Positions 33,753-42,431 of a DNA stretch of 64,000 nucleotides are shown here, in pieces. The translations under genes were made by a program, and so were the position numbers. The first letter of the stretch is position 1. Each line of letters starts with the position of its first letter. The DNA comes from an uncultured Bacilli bacterium (lineage in GTDB: Bacteria; Bacillota_I; Bacilli_A; RF39; UBA660). A model generated the notes under the pieces. It saw nothing but the letters and a program-made list of their open reading frames with translations. It did not search any database and was not told where the DNA came from. The stretch is taken from positions 39,983 to 103,982 of the forward strand of contig CAJTZC010000002.1 in assembly GCA_910583745.1 (NCBI GenBank). The letters are read 5' to 3'.

Positions 33753-35738
33753 ATGAAAGAACTTGAAAAACTAAAAGAACTTATTGATAAGTACGAAATT
33801 ATTTCGTTTGATATTTTTGATACATTATTGCTAAGGAGCGTTAGAATTCCTATCGATGTTTTTAGAATATTGGAAGTTTATGTAAAAAAGTCGTTTGGTA
33901 TTGATGATTTTTGTAATACACGTGTCAATTCAGAAAGGATTTCTAGAACAGAGAAAAACGCTTTTGAAACTTCGTTGGATGAAATTTATGATTGTGTACC
34001 CATTGACGATTCTTTAATTAAGGAGAAGATAAAAAATAAAGAAATAGAATTAGAAAATCAATTCCTCGTTGCTAATCCTTTTATGAAAGAAGTTTTCGAT
34101 TACTGTAAGGAAAAAGGCAAGCAGGTTTTATGCATTTCAGATATGTATTTGCCGTCTCAATATATTTTAAAATTTTTAAAGAAAAACGGATATGGCGATG
34201 TAAAAGTATACATTTCTTGTGAATATCATAAACACAAAGGAAACTGTACATTATATTATAAAGTTCATGAAATTGAAGGTTTCGACAAATCAAAATGGTT
34301 GCATATTGGAGATAATTATGAATCTGATTATAATCAAGCAATTAAATTTGGAATTTCAGCGTATCATTATAGGAAAGTTTCAGAGAGAAGTCCATTTTTA
34401 GGTGATAATCTTTCAATTTCAGCAAGTATTATTTATGCAATATGCAATAACAGAGTTAACAATGGACTCGATATTCCATACTGGAAAAAATTTGGTATTC
34501 AATATGCTGCACCAATTTATTATGCTTTCGCGAATTGGATTTATAAAAATAATTTGGATCATGATAATGTCTTCTTTTTCGCCAGGGACGGTTATATAAT
34601 TAAAAAAGTTTTTGATTTGATTTTAAAAAAAGAAAAATCTGATATATATTCTTCTTATTTTTATACATCAAGAAGAGCAACACAATTACCTCTCCTGATA
34701 TATGAGAACAAAACCTTTGCAGTCGATATGTTAGCAGGAGTAAATTTTCAGTATGAAGAGAAAACTAAAGTTCGAAATATATTTGACAATTTCGATATTC
34801 CTTTAAATAAGTATAATTTTGTATTACAAAAATATGGGTTTAAATCTGAAGATGATATAATCACTGTAGAAAATCATATTTTTTATAGACAGCTCATATC
34901 TGAGTTATATCCGTTATTTAAAGAAAAAATGTCAGAGCAAGTAAAATTTATAAAAGACTATTTAAAACAAGAAAAAGCAACAGAATTTCAAACGATGAAC
35001 ATCGTAGATATTGGATGGCGAGGTAGTGTTCAATATTCTCTCAGCCATGCACTTGAAAACGAGATGTTTGGTTATTATTTGTGTACTGGTCCGTATGTTT
35101 ATAGTGATATTTTATATAATACGCGAGGTTTTTTATTGAATTATAATGCTCCGGGAGAATTGTCGGAAGTTATTATCAATAATATGATGATGTTTGAATT
35201 TTTGTTTTCTGCACCAGAAGGATCTTTAATAGGATATAAAAAAGAGAAAGGTAAGATTCTACCAATTTTGGACGATAAGGTAGACTTTATAAATGAAGTA
35301 GCTGTTTTGCAAGAAGCAGCATTGGATGTAATCGAAGAATTTTTAAAGTATTATCCCTATACAAATGACTTAACCAGCGATGAATCATTGTTGGCTTATC
35401 GAAGGTTTTTAAACGAAAAAAAATATGAGGATATCGTAATGGTAGGAACTTTAAATACAAATGTAGGCTATTCTGGCAGTTCATATAATTTCATTAAATC
35501 TTATTCTAAGGGATTTATAGAAAGCGATATAGAGAGTTTTGTTGAACTAACAAAAAAATCCATGTGGCACGGAACGTTCTTGGTGGAGGAAATAAATACC
35601 AGCGAAGAATATTATAATTATAAAAACTTCATTGAAGAAAAATATACAAAAATTAAAAAGAAAAAGTTACTTAGATATTTAAACCCTAAAAAGATTATAA
35701 GGTTTATAAAAAGAAATATTGATATTCGAATAAAATAG
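33753..35738 (+). CDS. HAD hydrolase fused to FAR-G/GW-GS domain (COG5610-like)
   Basis: A 661-residue protein. Residues 1-220 form a HAD phosphatase: motif I SFDIFDTLLLR (nucleophile Asp and DxT), motif II CISDMYLPS, Lys in the HKHKGN region, and motif III WLHIGDNYESDYNQA. The rest is the domain described for the gene at 31058: FFFARDGYIIKKVFDL, YTSRRATQLPL and VDIGWRGSVQYSLSHAL. Proteins with this layout (COG5610, predicted HAD hydrolases) occur in surface polysaccharide clusters. The HAD part could trim phosphate from a sugar or glycan intermediate. It is 6 bases after the previous gene and AT-rich. Role unproven. Confidence 0.78.
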   Translation: MKELEKLKELIDKYEIISFDIFDTLLLRSVRIPIDVFRILEVYVKKSFGIDDFCNTRVNSERISRTEKNAFETSLDEIYDCVPIDDSLIKEKIKNKEIELENQFLVANPFMKEVFDYCKEKGKQVLCISDMYLPSQYILKFLKKNGYGDVKVYISCEYHKHKGNCTLYYKVHEIEGFDKSKWLHIGDNYESDYNQAIKFGISAYHYRKVSERSPFLGDNLSISASIIYAICNNRVNNGLDIPYWKKFGIQYAAPIYYAFANWIYKNNLDHDNVFFFARDGYIIKKVFDLILKKEKSDIYSSYFYTSRRATQLPLLIYENKTFAVDMLAGVNFQYEEKTKVRNIFDNFDIPLNKYNFVLQKYGFKSEDDIITVENHIFYRQLISELYPLFKEKMSEQVKFIKDYLKQEKATEFQTMNIVDIGWRGSVQYSLSHALENEMFGYYLCTGPYVYSDILYNTRGFLLNYNAPGELSEVIINNMMMFEFLFSAPEGSLIGYKKEKGKILPILDDKVDFINEVAVLQEAALDVIEEFLKYYPYTNDLTSDESLLAYRRFLNEKKYEDIVMVGTLNTNVGYSGSSYNFIKSYSKGFIESDIESFVELTKKSMWHGTFLVEEINTSEEYYNYKNFIEEKYTKIKKKKLLRYLNPKKIIRFIKRNIDIRIK

Positions 35739-35807
35739 ATTCATTGGTATTTTATAATGTAAATTTTATAAAATATCTTTTTTAATATTAAAAGGAGAAG
35801 GAATGAA

Positions 35808-38474
35808 ATGGTTCGTAATGTTTTAAAAGTTGCTCTTCAAATATTGTTTATCTTTGTATTATTTTTAATGTTAATTACAATTAAGCTAAATACAAGTTTC
35901 ATTATAATTATAAGTACATTAATATGTATATTATTGGTAAGATTTTTTTCCAAAGATAAAAAAAAATTTTTATTAGTTATAAGTGTTTTGTTTATCATAG
36001 CTGGGCTAGTGGCGAGACTTTATTACATGTATAATCTCAAATTTGATTTAGTGTCTGATTTTAAATTATATTATGATACTGCTATAGGGAACTTGGATGC
36101 TTGGTATTTATCTTTTAATGGATACGTCTGTGTATTTTCTAGTATCTTGTCTTTGGTATTTAAAGTTTTTGGAGAAAGTATCCATTCAGCTTTATGGTTT
36201 AATTTAGTATGTCAAGTTTTAACTGTCGGTTGTTTATATAAAATTATTTCTAGGTTTGCTAAACCTGTCATCGCACTGTTTTTCTCGAGTGTGTGGTTTA
36301 TAATCCCAGGGGTGATTGCTGCATCTTTTCTGATATCGACAGAAACGTTCTTTATGTTGCTTTTATCAGTAATTATATACTTGTACTTTAGTGTCAGAAA
36401 GTTAAATCCTAACAAATTTATATCCTATTTAATTGTGGGGATGTTTGGCATTTTAATCAGCTTCGCTAATAATATTAGACCTGTTATGGCTATATTTATA
36501 ATTGCTTTAATAATCGATTTTATTCTAAATTCAAAAAAGTTCAAAGAGATACTATTGTTAGTACCTATTATTGGTTGTTTTATTTTAAGTAATATTTTGT
36601 TTAATAATTATGTAGAAAACTTTATTGGTATACCAACCAGAAGTGGTGCACTGGAGTGGTCTTTATACTTTGGTGCGAATTATGATTATAAAGGATACTG
36701 GAATTTGGAAGATTCTGAGAGTTTGACGAGTTGTTTAGATAAGGAAAACGGTTCTAAGCTTTTGTTAGATGCAGCGATTTTAAGATATAAAGATATGGGA
36801 ATTCTTAAAACAGCCAAATTGCTTGGATATAAATATTATTATTTGTGGAGTGACGTAAATGCAAATTTTGATTTTTTGGACTCTATTGTAATAAATAGAG
36901 AGACCACAAAAAATATATTCTTTGAAGTATGCGGTTTTACAATTGTTGCATCTTTATATGTCGGTTCACTTTTGAGTGTTATTATGGAAATCAAGAACAA
37001 AAAATTTAATCTTTGGTTTATAGAACTTTTTTCGTTCGGTTATATCTTAGCAAACATTCTCGTCGTCGTGAATGGTCGTTACAACTATCCAATGTTCTTC
37101 TTAGCTAGTATTCTGTGCGCCAACTTATTTTCTAGTAAAAATGATGATGATATGGTATCATATATTAAAGGAAGTGAAAGCTCTGTGAAAGATAAAATCA
37201 CGAAGTTATGGTACGTGTTTAAAAAATATGGGTTTATCGGATTTTGCAAAAAATGTTATGCCTATGTCGTCGCGAATTATTTCGATAAAGTCAGTTTGAA
37301 AGTTTTATTAAATAAGAAAAAGTACGAAAAAGAAATTCAGGAAATATTGCGTTTGTCTTCTTACGATAGAATCATCCTTTGGAGAAGCAGTTTTGGATAC
37401 AATGTTCCTCTATTTCAACGGCCACAGCACATAGCGAACAATCTTTCTAGAAACAAGTGTCTCGTCTTTTATGAAGTGACTACGATGACCGATAAGGTGA
37501 AGACACTGAAGAGATTCTCTAACAATCTCTATTTATTCAATTTTAATAACGTTGCATTGAATAAAATTTTAATGCAAGTTTTGGAGAAGGCAAAAGAGCC
37601 TAAGTATATTCAGTTGTATTCTACTGATTGGAAGTTGACAAGCCAAAATATAGAAGATTATATGAGTAAAGGTTACGGTTTCATCTATGAATATATCGAT
37701 GACCTTTCACCCGAATTGGCAGGCACAAAAGATTTGCCTAAGAATATCGTCGATAAGTACGAATATGTTATGACTCACGACAATGTGTATGTCGTCGTGA
37801 CAGCGGCCGCTTTAGAAGAGAAAGTCGTAGAAAGAAGAGGTCGAAAGAACCTTGCGTTCTCTTCAAATGGAGTCGATTATGATTTCTTTAAATCGTTTGA
37901 CCAGAACTTTTCTTTCGATGAAGATTTTAAATCTGTCTTGCTCGCAGGGAAATCTATCATGTGTTATTACGGTGCCTTGGCAAAGTGGTTCGATTATGAA
38001 TTGATAAGAAAGATAAATGAAACAGACAGATATAGTATCGTCCTCTTTGGTATCAAGTATGATGAATCTTATGATGAGAGTGGAATCGAACATTTGAAAA
38101 ACGTCTATTTCATGGGTCCACGTGATTATAAAGTGCTCAAGAATTATGCAAATAAATGTGATATCATGACTATTCCATTTCAGATAAACCAAATTACTGA
38201 AGCGACGAGTCCGGTCAAAATATTTGAATATATGGCCTTGCATAAACCTATCGTCATAACAGATTTGAGAGAGTGCAGACAGTATGAAAGTGTTTTAATC
38301 GGAAAAACACACGAAGAATTTATAGCTAATTTGGATAAGGCTATGGAACTTAAAAACGATGAGAAATATTTGAAGTTGTTAGATAAAGAAGCCAAAGAAA
38401 ACGATTGGAGCACGAAGGCTCGAGCTATAATCGATTTAATAGCAAAGGACGAGAAAGATGAAAGTGATAAATGA
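35808..38474 (+). CDS. Fusion of a GT-C membrane glycosyltransferase and a GT-B glycosyltransferase
   Basis: An 888-residue protein of two enzymes. Residues 1-445 are a membrane GT-C (PMT/ArnT-like) domain of about eleven helices with the first-loop acidic motif SDFKLYYDTA. After a charged linker (about 446-515), a cytoplasmic GT-B domain begins near WRSSFGYNVPLFQRPQHIA, the start pattern of TuaH-like transferases, and carries EYMALHKPIVITDLRE at the donor site. AAAGGAGAAGGA precedes the ATG. The membrane half is AT-rich like the cassette upstream, while from about 37.05 kb the DNA turns to the GTC-rich host pattern, so the gene is a compositional mosaic. It could add two sugars, one on each side of the membrane. 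Confidence 0.82.
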   Translation: MVRNVLKVALQILFIFVLFLMLITIKLNTSFIIIISTLICILLVRFFSKDKKKFLLVISVLFIIAGLVARLYYMYNLKFDLVSDFKLYYDTAIGNLDAWYLSFNGYVCVFSSILSLVFKVFGESIHSALWFNLVCQVLTVGCLYKIISRFAKPVIALFFSSVWFIIPGVIAASFLISTETFFMLLLSVIIYLYFSVRKLNPNKFISYLIVGMFGILISFANNIRPVMAIFIIALIIDFILNSKKFKEILLLVPIIGCFILSNILFNNYVENFIGIPTRSGALEWSLYFGANYDYKGYWNLEDSESLTSCLDKENGSKLLLDAAILRYKDMGILKTAKLLGYKYYYLWSDVNANFDFLDSIVINRETTKNIFFEVCGFTIVASLYVGSLLSVIMEIKNKKFNLWFIELFSFGYILANILVVVNGRYNYPMFFLASILCANLFSSKNDDDMVSYIKGSESSVKDKITKLWYVFKKYGFIGFCKKCYAYVVANYFDKVSLKVLLNKKKYEKEIQEILRLSSYDRIILWRSSFGYNVPLFQRPQHIANNLSRNKCLVFYEVTTMTDKVKTLKRFSNNLYLFNFNNVALNKILMQVLEKAKEPKYIQLYSTDWKLTSQNIEDYMSKGYGFIYEYIDDLSPELAGTKDLPKNIVDKYEYVMTHDNVYVVVTAAALEEKVVERRGRKNLAFSSNGVDYDFFKSFDQNFSFDEDFKSVLLAGKSIMCYYGALAKWFDYELIRKINETDRYSIVLFGIKYDESYDESGIEHLKNVYFMGPRDYKVLKNYANKCDIMTIPFQINQITEATSPVKIFEYMALHKPIVITDLRECRQYESVLIGKTHEEFIANLDKAMELKNDEKYLKLLDKEAKENDWSTKARAIIDLIAKDEKDESDK

Positions 38475-39186
38475 TAACAAAAAAATAATATTTGTTATAC
38501 CTGCTTATAACGAAGAGAAGCATATTGCTCACGTCATCGAGGATATACATAAAAATATGCCAGAGGCAGATATTGTGATAACGAACGATTATTCGAAGGA
38601 TAGAACGAAAGATATCGTCGAGGGATTGGGTGTTCCTTGTATGAATGTTCCTTTCAACATGGGTTATGCGATGGCCGTACAGACGGGAATAAAGTATGCG
38701 TATATGAATGGATACGACTATGTCATACAGTTCGATGCGGACGGTCAACACTTAGCAAGCGAAGCGAAAAAATTGGTCGAGAAGATGAAGGAAACCGGCG
38801 CGAATATCGTCATCGGTTCTCGCTTTTTGGAGAAGACCGACTATCAGCATCCCTTTTTCAGAAAATTGGGGACAAAGATGTTTCAAATCATCATCAAAAT
38901 TTTCTGTAGAAAAGTCATCACAGACCCGACGAGCGGATTTCAACTTTTAGATAGAAGTGTCATCGAAAGGTATGCTAAAATGGGGAAGTATCCTGAATTT
39001 CCGGATGCTAATTTGATTATCGAGATGCTTCTAGCTGGTTATAATATAGAGGAAGTCGCGGTGAAAATGAAGCTGAACGATGAGGGAAAGAGCATGCATG
39101 GGGGCATCATTAAACCAATCAAATATATGATTAATGTCACCTATACTATCATCTTCATCTTGTTAAGAGGAAGGACGTCGAAATAA
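38458..39186 (+). CDS. Glycosyltransferase family 2, dolichyl-phosphate mannosyltransferase-like
   Basis: The 242-residue GT-A protein starts FVIPAYNEEKHIAHVIEDIH and has QFDADGQH (the DxD metal site) and GSRFLEKTDY with DPTSGFQLLDR, as in polyprenyl-phosphate mannosyl/glucosyl transferases. It has a hydrophobic C-terminal patch but no GtrB-type membrane domain. It overlaps the fused glycosyltransferase gene by 17 bases and the next gene by one base. With the DUF2304 and SMR-like genes it probably makes and flips an undecaprenyl-phosphate sugar that feeds the GT-C domain. Composition is host-like. Confidence 0.92.
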   Translation: MKVINDNKKIIFVIPAYNEEKHIAHVIEDIHKNMPEADIVITNDYSKDRTKDIVEGLGVPCMNVPFNMGYAMAVQTGIKYAYMNGYDYVIQFDADGQHLASEAKKLVEKMKETGANIVIGSRFLEKTDYQHPFFRKLGTKMFQIIIKIFCRKVITDPTSGFQLLDRSVIERYAKMGKYPEFPDANLIIEMLLAGYNIEEVAVKMKLNDEGKSMHGGIIKPIKYMINVTYTIIFILLRGRTSK

Positions 39187-39527
39187 TGAGAAAGATTTAT
39201 TTTATCATCGTCGCAATACTTGCCATCGTATACGTAGTGACGCAGGTAAGAAAGAGCAAATTTTCAATTAAAGAAAGTATCTATTGGTTTATTGCGTCGA
39301 TTATCATACTTGTATTAGCTATTTTTCCGACGATTCTCGATAACTTGGCTGGCTTTATTGGAATCGGTTATCCTCCTTCTCTGTTCTTCGTTCTATGCAT
39401 CTTGTTCCTTTTGTTCATCAATTTTAGAAGCAGTAGAAAGATAGCAGAGCAACAAGAAAAAATCATAGAACTTGCGCAGAGATTGGCCATTTTAGACCAG
39501 AGAACAAAAGATATAAAAAGGAAGTGA
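39186..39527 (+). CDS. DUF2304 membrane protein
   Basis: This 113-residue protein has three helices and a coiled-coil-like C-terminal tail (SRKIAEQQEKIIELAQRLA). DUF2304 proteins are regularly found next to dolichyl-phosphate mannosyltransferase-like GT2 genes, as here, and may anchor or assist them. KESIYWFIASIIILVLAIFP is the family signature. The ATG overlaps the upstream stop by one base, so the genes are coupled. Confidence 0.85.
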   Translation: MRKIYFIIVAILAIVYVVTQVRKSKFSIKESIYWFIASIIILVLAIFPTILDNLAGFIGIGYPPSLFFVLCILFLLFINFRSSRKIAEQQEKIIELAQRLAILDQRTKDIKRK

Positions 39528-39534
39528 TGTATTT

Positions 39535-39885
39535 ATGAAATACCTTTTAACTATCGTCTATATCATTTTTACGACGGGCGGATTAGCTCTCATGAAATTG
39601 GGTGGCGATTCCTTTAAAGTATCTTTGACAGGTGGACCTATGTTCAAAATGGGCTGGCTTACTTTTTTTGGATTCGTCTGTTATCTAATCAGTTTTCTTC
39701 TGTGGCAAAGATTGCTCGTCAAATACGATTTATCTTATATCGTACCCATTGCGACGGGAATCGTTCAGGTCATCGTCTTGCTGATGGGATATCTAATTTT
39801 TAAAGAAAAGCTTTCTATATTTGGAATCGTAGGCGCGGTTTTTGTCGTCATCGGCATCGTCCTGATGGCTTTTGGAAAAAGATAA
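39535..39885 (+). CDS. EamA/SMR-type small transporter, possible lipid-sugar flippase
   Basis: A 116-residue, four-helix protein of the drug/metabolite transporter superfamily. LSYIVPIATGIVQVIVLLMG and EKLSIFGIVGAVFVVIGIVL match SMR/EamA proteins. Similar small proteins in this context (ArnE/F-like) flip polyprenyl-phosphate sugars. The usual SMR glutamate in helix 1 is not evident (helix 1 reads VYIIFTTGGLALMKLGG), which argues against a drug exporter. It ends the GT2-DUF2304 set and is followed by a terminator. Confidence 0.8.
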   Translation: MKYLLTIVYIIFTTGGLALMKLGGDSFKVSLTGGPMFKMGWLTFFGFVCYLISFLLWQRLLVKYDLSYIVPIATGIVQVIVLLMGYLIFKEKLSIFGIVGAVFVVIGIVLMAFGKR

Positions 39886-39903
39886 ATATCGATTAATGAA
39901 AGT

Positions 39904-39927
39904 GGATGGAACGGCATCCCTTTTTTT
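39904..39927 (+). terminator. Terminator at the end of the glycan operon
   Basis: GGATG and CATCC form a short stem with a 6-base loop, followed by seven Ts. Confidence 0.75.
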
Positions 39928-40269
39928 GTTACCGGAGAGCTAAAGCTTTTTAAATATCGGTAGAGTCATTAAACGCAAGAAATGTAATACTTTTAATAGT
40001 AACTCTATGAGGATTTATAAGGTTTGATTTGAATTTATCAATCTTTTGAATACTAGCGTATAGCGGTTTTTTGCCATATATAGTATAAATTACATATGCC
40101 GACTGAACAAGAATTGATTAGTGCTGTTGAAGAAGAAAAAAAAGATTTTGAGTTAAATGAATAAATCCAATTATGACGAAATTGCTATAAATAAAATATC
40201 TTTGATGAAAAAAAATGAATGATTTTCTAAAATATGATATCATATTAATAGAAAGAGTAGGTCGATAAG
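39928..40269. other. AT-rich intergenic region without an intact gene
   Basis: Apart from a 22-codon frame at 40096-40164 (MPTEQELISAVEEEKKDFEL and so on, no ribosome site), nothing gene-like is seen. It could be a fragment of a lost gene between the glycan operon and the nucleotidyltransferase gene. A GATATCATATTAATAG stretch just upstream of 40270 may hold the promoter of the next gene. Confidence 0.4.
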
Positions 40270-41001
40270 ATGAAAGCTGTAATTTTAGCTGCGGGAAAAG
40301 GAACGAGGTTATTTCCTCTCACGAAAGTAATTTCGAAAGTGTTGTTGCCTGTATACGATAAACCGATGATATACTATTCTCTTGAGTTGCTAAGAGATTT
40401 AGGAGTAACAGAGTTTCTCATCGTCGTATCCGATTCAAATAAAGATATGATAGAAGCACAACTGGGGAATGGAGAAGACTTTGGAGTAAAGATTTCTTAT
40501 GAAATTCAAAAGGAACAAAAGGGGACGGCGAGTGCATTCATGGAAGCGAGAAAGTTCCTCGACGGAGAGGGATGTGCGCTTCTCTATGCTGACAATATAT
40601 TTCTGTGTAAGGATTTAGATAGAATTAAGAAGGAGGTCGAAAACAACATTCGCGAAGGGTATTCCTCTATCTTTACTTATACGGTCGAGGACCCTCAAAG
40701 ATTTGGAGTGCTAGAAACAGATAAAGATGGCATCGTCGTTTCTTTTGAAGAGAAGCCAGAACACCCTAAGAGCAATCTGATATCAACGGGATTATTCTTC
40801 TATGATTATACTATTTTTGAAAAAGTAGATCGGATAGAACTTTCTCCAAGGGGAGAATATGAGATGGCCGACGTCAATGAAATGTACCTGCGAGAGGGCA
40901 AGCTGAAAGCCATAACTTTAGATGGCAGTGTAAAATGGTATGATGCCGGCACAGCGGATGCCTTATTGCAAGCATCTTGTGATGCGAAAGATTTCATTTG
41001 A
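40270..41001 (+). CDS. Sugar nucleotidyltransferase, RmlA-like
   Basis: It would couple a sugar 1-phosphate to a nucleotide. MKAVILAAGKGTRLFPLTKV is the classic nucleotide-binding start with K and R, and YADNIFLCKDL, GVLETD and KWYDAGTADALL continue the RmlA pattern. At 243 residues it lacks the C-terminal extension of RmlA (about 290 residues), so allosteric control may differ. It has its own transcription unit just after the glycan locus and probably supplies an activated sugar to it. The exact sugar (glucose or other) is not known. Confidence 0.85.
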   Translation: MKAVILAAGKGTRLFPLTKVISKVLLPVYDKPMIYYSLELLRDLGVTEFLIVVSDSNKDMIEAQLGNGEDFGVKISYEIQKEQKGTASAFMEARKFLDGEGCALLYADNIFLCKDLDRIKKEVENNIREGYSSIFTYTVEDPQRFGVLETDKDGIVVSFEEKPEHPKSNLISTGLFFYDYTIFEKVDRIELSPRGEYEMADVNEMYLREGKLKAITLDGSVKWYDAGTADALLQASCDAKDFI

Positions 41002-41058
41002 CTTCACTTTTAAAGTGTAGTATAAATTATATAGTGGCAAGAATGGAGGAATGATATA

Positions 41059-41655
41059 ATGAAGAAAAAATTACTTATTTTAACGTTGTTAGTGGGAGCG
41101 GTTTTTCTGCTCAGCGCATGTGGCAACGAAGAAAAGGAGGAGAACATGCTTTCAGGTAAAATAAATGCTGTCATTAAAGTCAAGGACAAAGGCGAAATCA
41201 AATTGGAGTTAGATGCCGATGTCGCGCCTATCACAGTTACAAACTTTGTCAATTTGGCAAAAGACGGTTTCTATGACGGTTTGACTTTTCATAGGGTTGT
41301 CAAAGACTTTATGATTCAGGGTGGAGACCCGAATGGAGACAGTACAGGTGGTTCGCCAAATCCGATTAAAGGTGAGTTCGAGAAAAACGGTGTCAAAAAT
41401 GATATCTCTCACGTCAGAGGTGTCATATCGATGGCGAGAACGCTTTCCGACATGAACAGTGCATCGAGCCAGTTCTTCATCGTTCACAAAGATGCTTTAT
41501 CTTTGGATGGCGATTATGCTGCGTTTGGACACGTGACAGATGGCATGGATATCGTCGATGACATCGCAGAGAATGTCCCTTCTGAAAATCCAGTTTCTGG
41601 TTTGGTCGCGAAGGACAAACAACCTGTCATCGAGACAATCGAAATCGTCGAATAA
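41059..41655 (+). CDS. Cyclophilin-type peptidyl-prolyl isomerase lipoprotein
   Basis: A 198-residue lipoprotein: the signal ends LLSAC, a good lipobox, so it is anchored outside the cell. The cyclophilin core has FHRVVKDFMIQGGDP with the catalytic Arg, then MARTLSDMNSASSQFFIV and FGHVTDGMDIVD. It is expected to speed folding of exported proteins, as PrsA does. A GGAGGA ribosome site and a TATA-rich promoter stretch (41018-41033) lie upstream, and a strong terminator follows. Processing would need the lgt product encoded at the left edge. Confidence 0.93.
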   Translation: MKKKLLILTLLVGAVFLLSACGNEEKEENMLSGKINAVIKVKDKGEIKLELDADVAPITVTNFVNLAKDGFYDGLTFHRVVKDFMIQGGDPNGDSTGGSPNPIKGEFEKNGVKNDISHVRGVISMARTLSDMNSASSQFFIVHKDALSLDGDYAAFGHVTDGMDIVDDIAENVPSENPVSGLVAKDKQPVIETIEIVE

Positions 41656-41664
41656 CAGTAAAAT

Positions 41665-41686
41665 CCGAATTCTTATTCGGTTTTTT
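41665..41686 (+). terminator. Terminator of the cyclophilin gene
   Basis: CCGAAT and ATTCGG hairpin with a TCTT loop and six Ts. Confidence 0.85.
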
Positions 41687-41731
41687 GTATAATTTTAGCT
41701 GTATTTCTCATAATAAAATCAGAAATCAGAA

Positions 41732-41770
41732 CCATAATTAGCACTTTGTGTTGACAAGTGCTAATTATGG
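41732..41770 (+). promoter_or_regulatory. CIRCE operator (HrcA-binding site)
   Basis: TTAGCACTT-N9-AAGTGCTAA matches the CIRCE core with one symmetric change at the inner base of each arm (T in place of C). The symmetry extends to 15 bases per arm (CCATAATTAGCACTT and its exact complement). HrcA bound here would block the promoter it overlaps. Confidence 0.93.
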
Positions 41771-41779
41771 TGGTATGAT
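41751..41779 (+). promoter_or_regulatory. Promoter of the hsp20 gene
   Basis: TTGACA and TATGAT are spaced by 17 bases; the -35 box lies within the CIRCE spacer and right arm. Confidence 0.85.
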
Positions 41780-41804
41780 TGTATCAGAAAAGGAGAGATG
41801 GAAT

Positions 41805-42197
41805 ATGAATTTAATTCCAAGAAAATTTTATTTAGGTGATGATTTCTTTGACGATTTCTTTGAGCCTACCTTAAAGGACCAAATGAAAGTCGATATTTAT
41901 GAGAAAGATGGTAACTATAATATCGTTATGGACGCGCCTGGTTACGATAAGGACGACATCAATATAGATTGCGACAATGGATACTTGACTATCTCTGCTG
42001 AAACGAGTTCAGAAGATAATGAAGAGAACAAGAATTATATCCGCCGTGAAAGACGTTATGGCAAATTTAGTCGTTCGTTCTACGTCGGAGATGTCGATAC
42101 GGATTCTATCGATGCAGAATTTAAAAAAGGAACGTTGAAAGTTGTCGTTCCTAAAGTAGAAGAGAAACCTACGAAAAAACAAATTCAAATCAAATAA
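41805..42197 (+). CDS. Small heat-shock protein, Hsp20/alpha-crystallin family
   Basis: An ATP-independent chaperone that holds unfolding proteins. The 130 residues include the alpha-crystallin domain (KVDIYEKDGNYNIVMDAPGY to about 120) with the hallmark GTLKVVVPKV near the end and a short tail IQIK, which contains the I-x-I oligomer contact. I start at ATG 41805 with AGGAGAG 8 bases upstream; an upstream frame would run through the operator. CIRCE control indicates HrcA-dependent heat induction, which is less common for hsp20 than for groE and dnaK. Confidence 0.93.
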   Translation: MNLIPRKFYLGDDFFDDFFEPTLKDQMKVDIYEKDGNYNIVMDAPGYDKDDINIDCDNGYLTISAETSSEDNEENKNYIRRERRYGKFSRSFYVGDVDTDSIDAEFKKGTLKVVVPKVEEKPTKKQIQIK

Positions 42198-42210
42198 TGG
42201 ATTTCTAATG

Positions 42211-42232
42211 AAAGGCTATCGAAGCCTTTTTT
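42211..42232 (+). terminator. Terminator of the hsp20 gene
   Basis: AAAGGCT and AGCCTTT hairpin with a short loop and a T run. The remaining region up to 42384 shows no gene. Confidence 0.85.
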
Positions 42233-42384
42233 CAATAGGTTAATCGTTAAGTTAGATGGGAAAACAAACATAGGTGAGGGGTATGTCGTTTGTTAAAAAG
42301 TGCATAGAAATAGGTCGAATTTTTTAGATTTTTCCTTGTGATTGTCTAGTTAAAAGTAAATGTGCAAAATTGGAGTAAAATGGG

Positions 42385-42414
42385 TTGACCTTTTCAATAT
42401 TTATTTTATATAAT
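42385..42414 (+). promoter_or_regulatory. Promoter of tsaE
   Basis: TTGACC and TATAAT with an 18-base spacer; the ATG is 18 bases downstream, after GGTGAT. Confidence 0.75.
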
Positions 42415-42431
42415 TAAGATGGTGATAGAAT

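Noticed and set aside
40096..40164. A 22-codon gene before the nucleotidyltransferase
   Set aside because: No ribosome site, no promoter and no family resemblance; noted only as a possible fragment.
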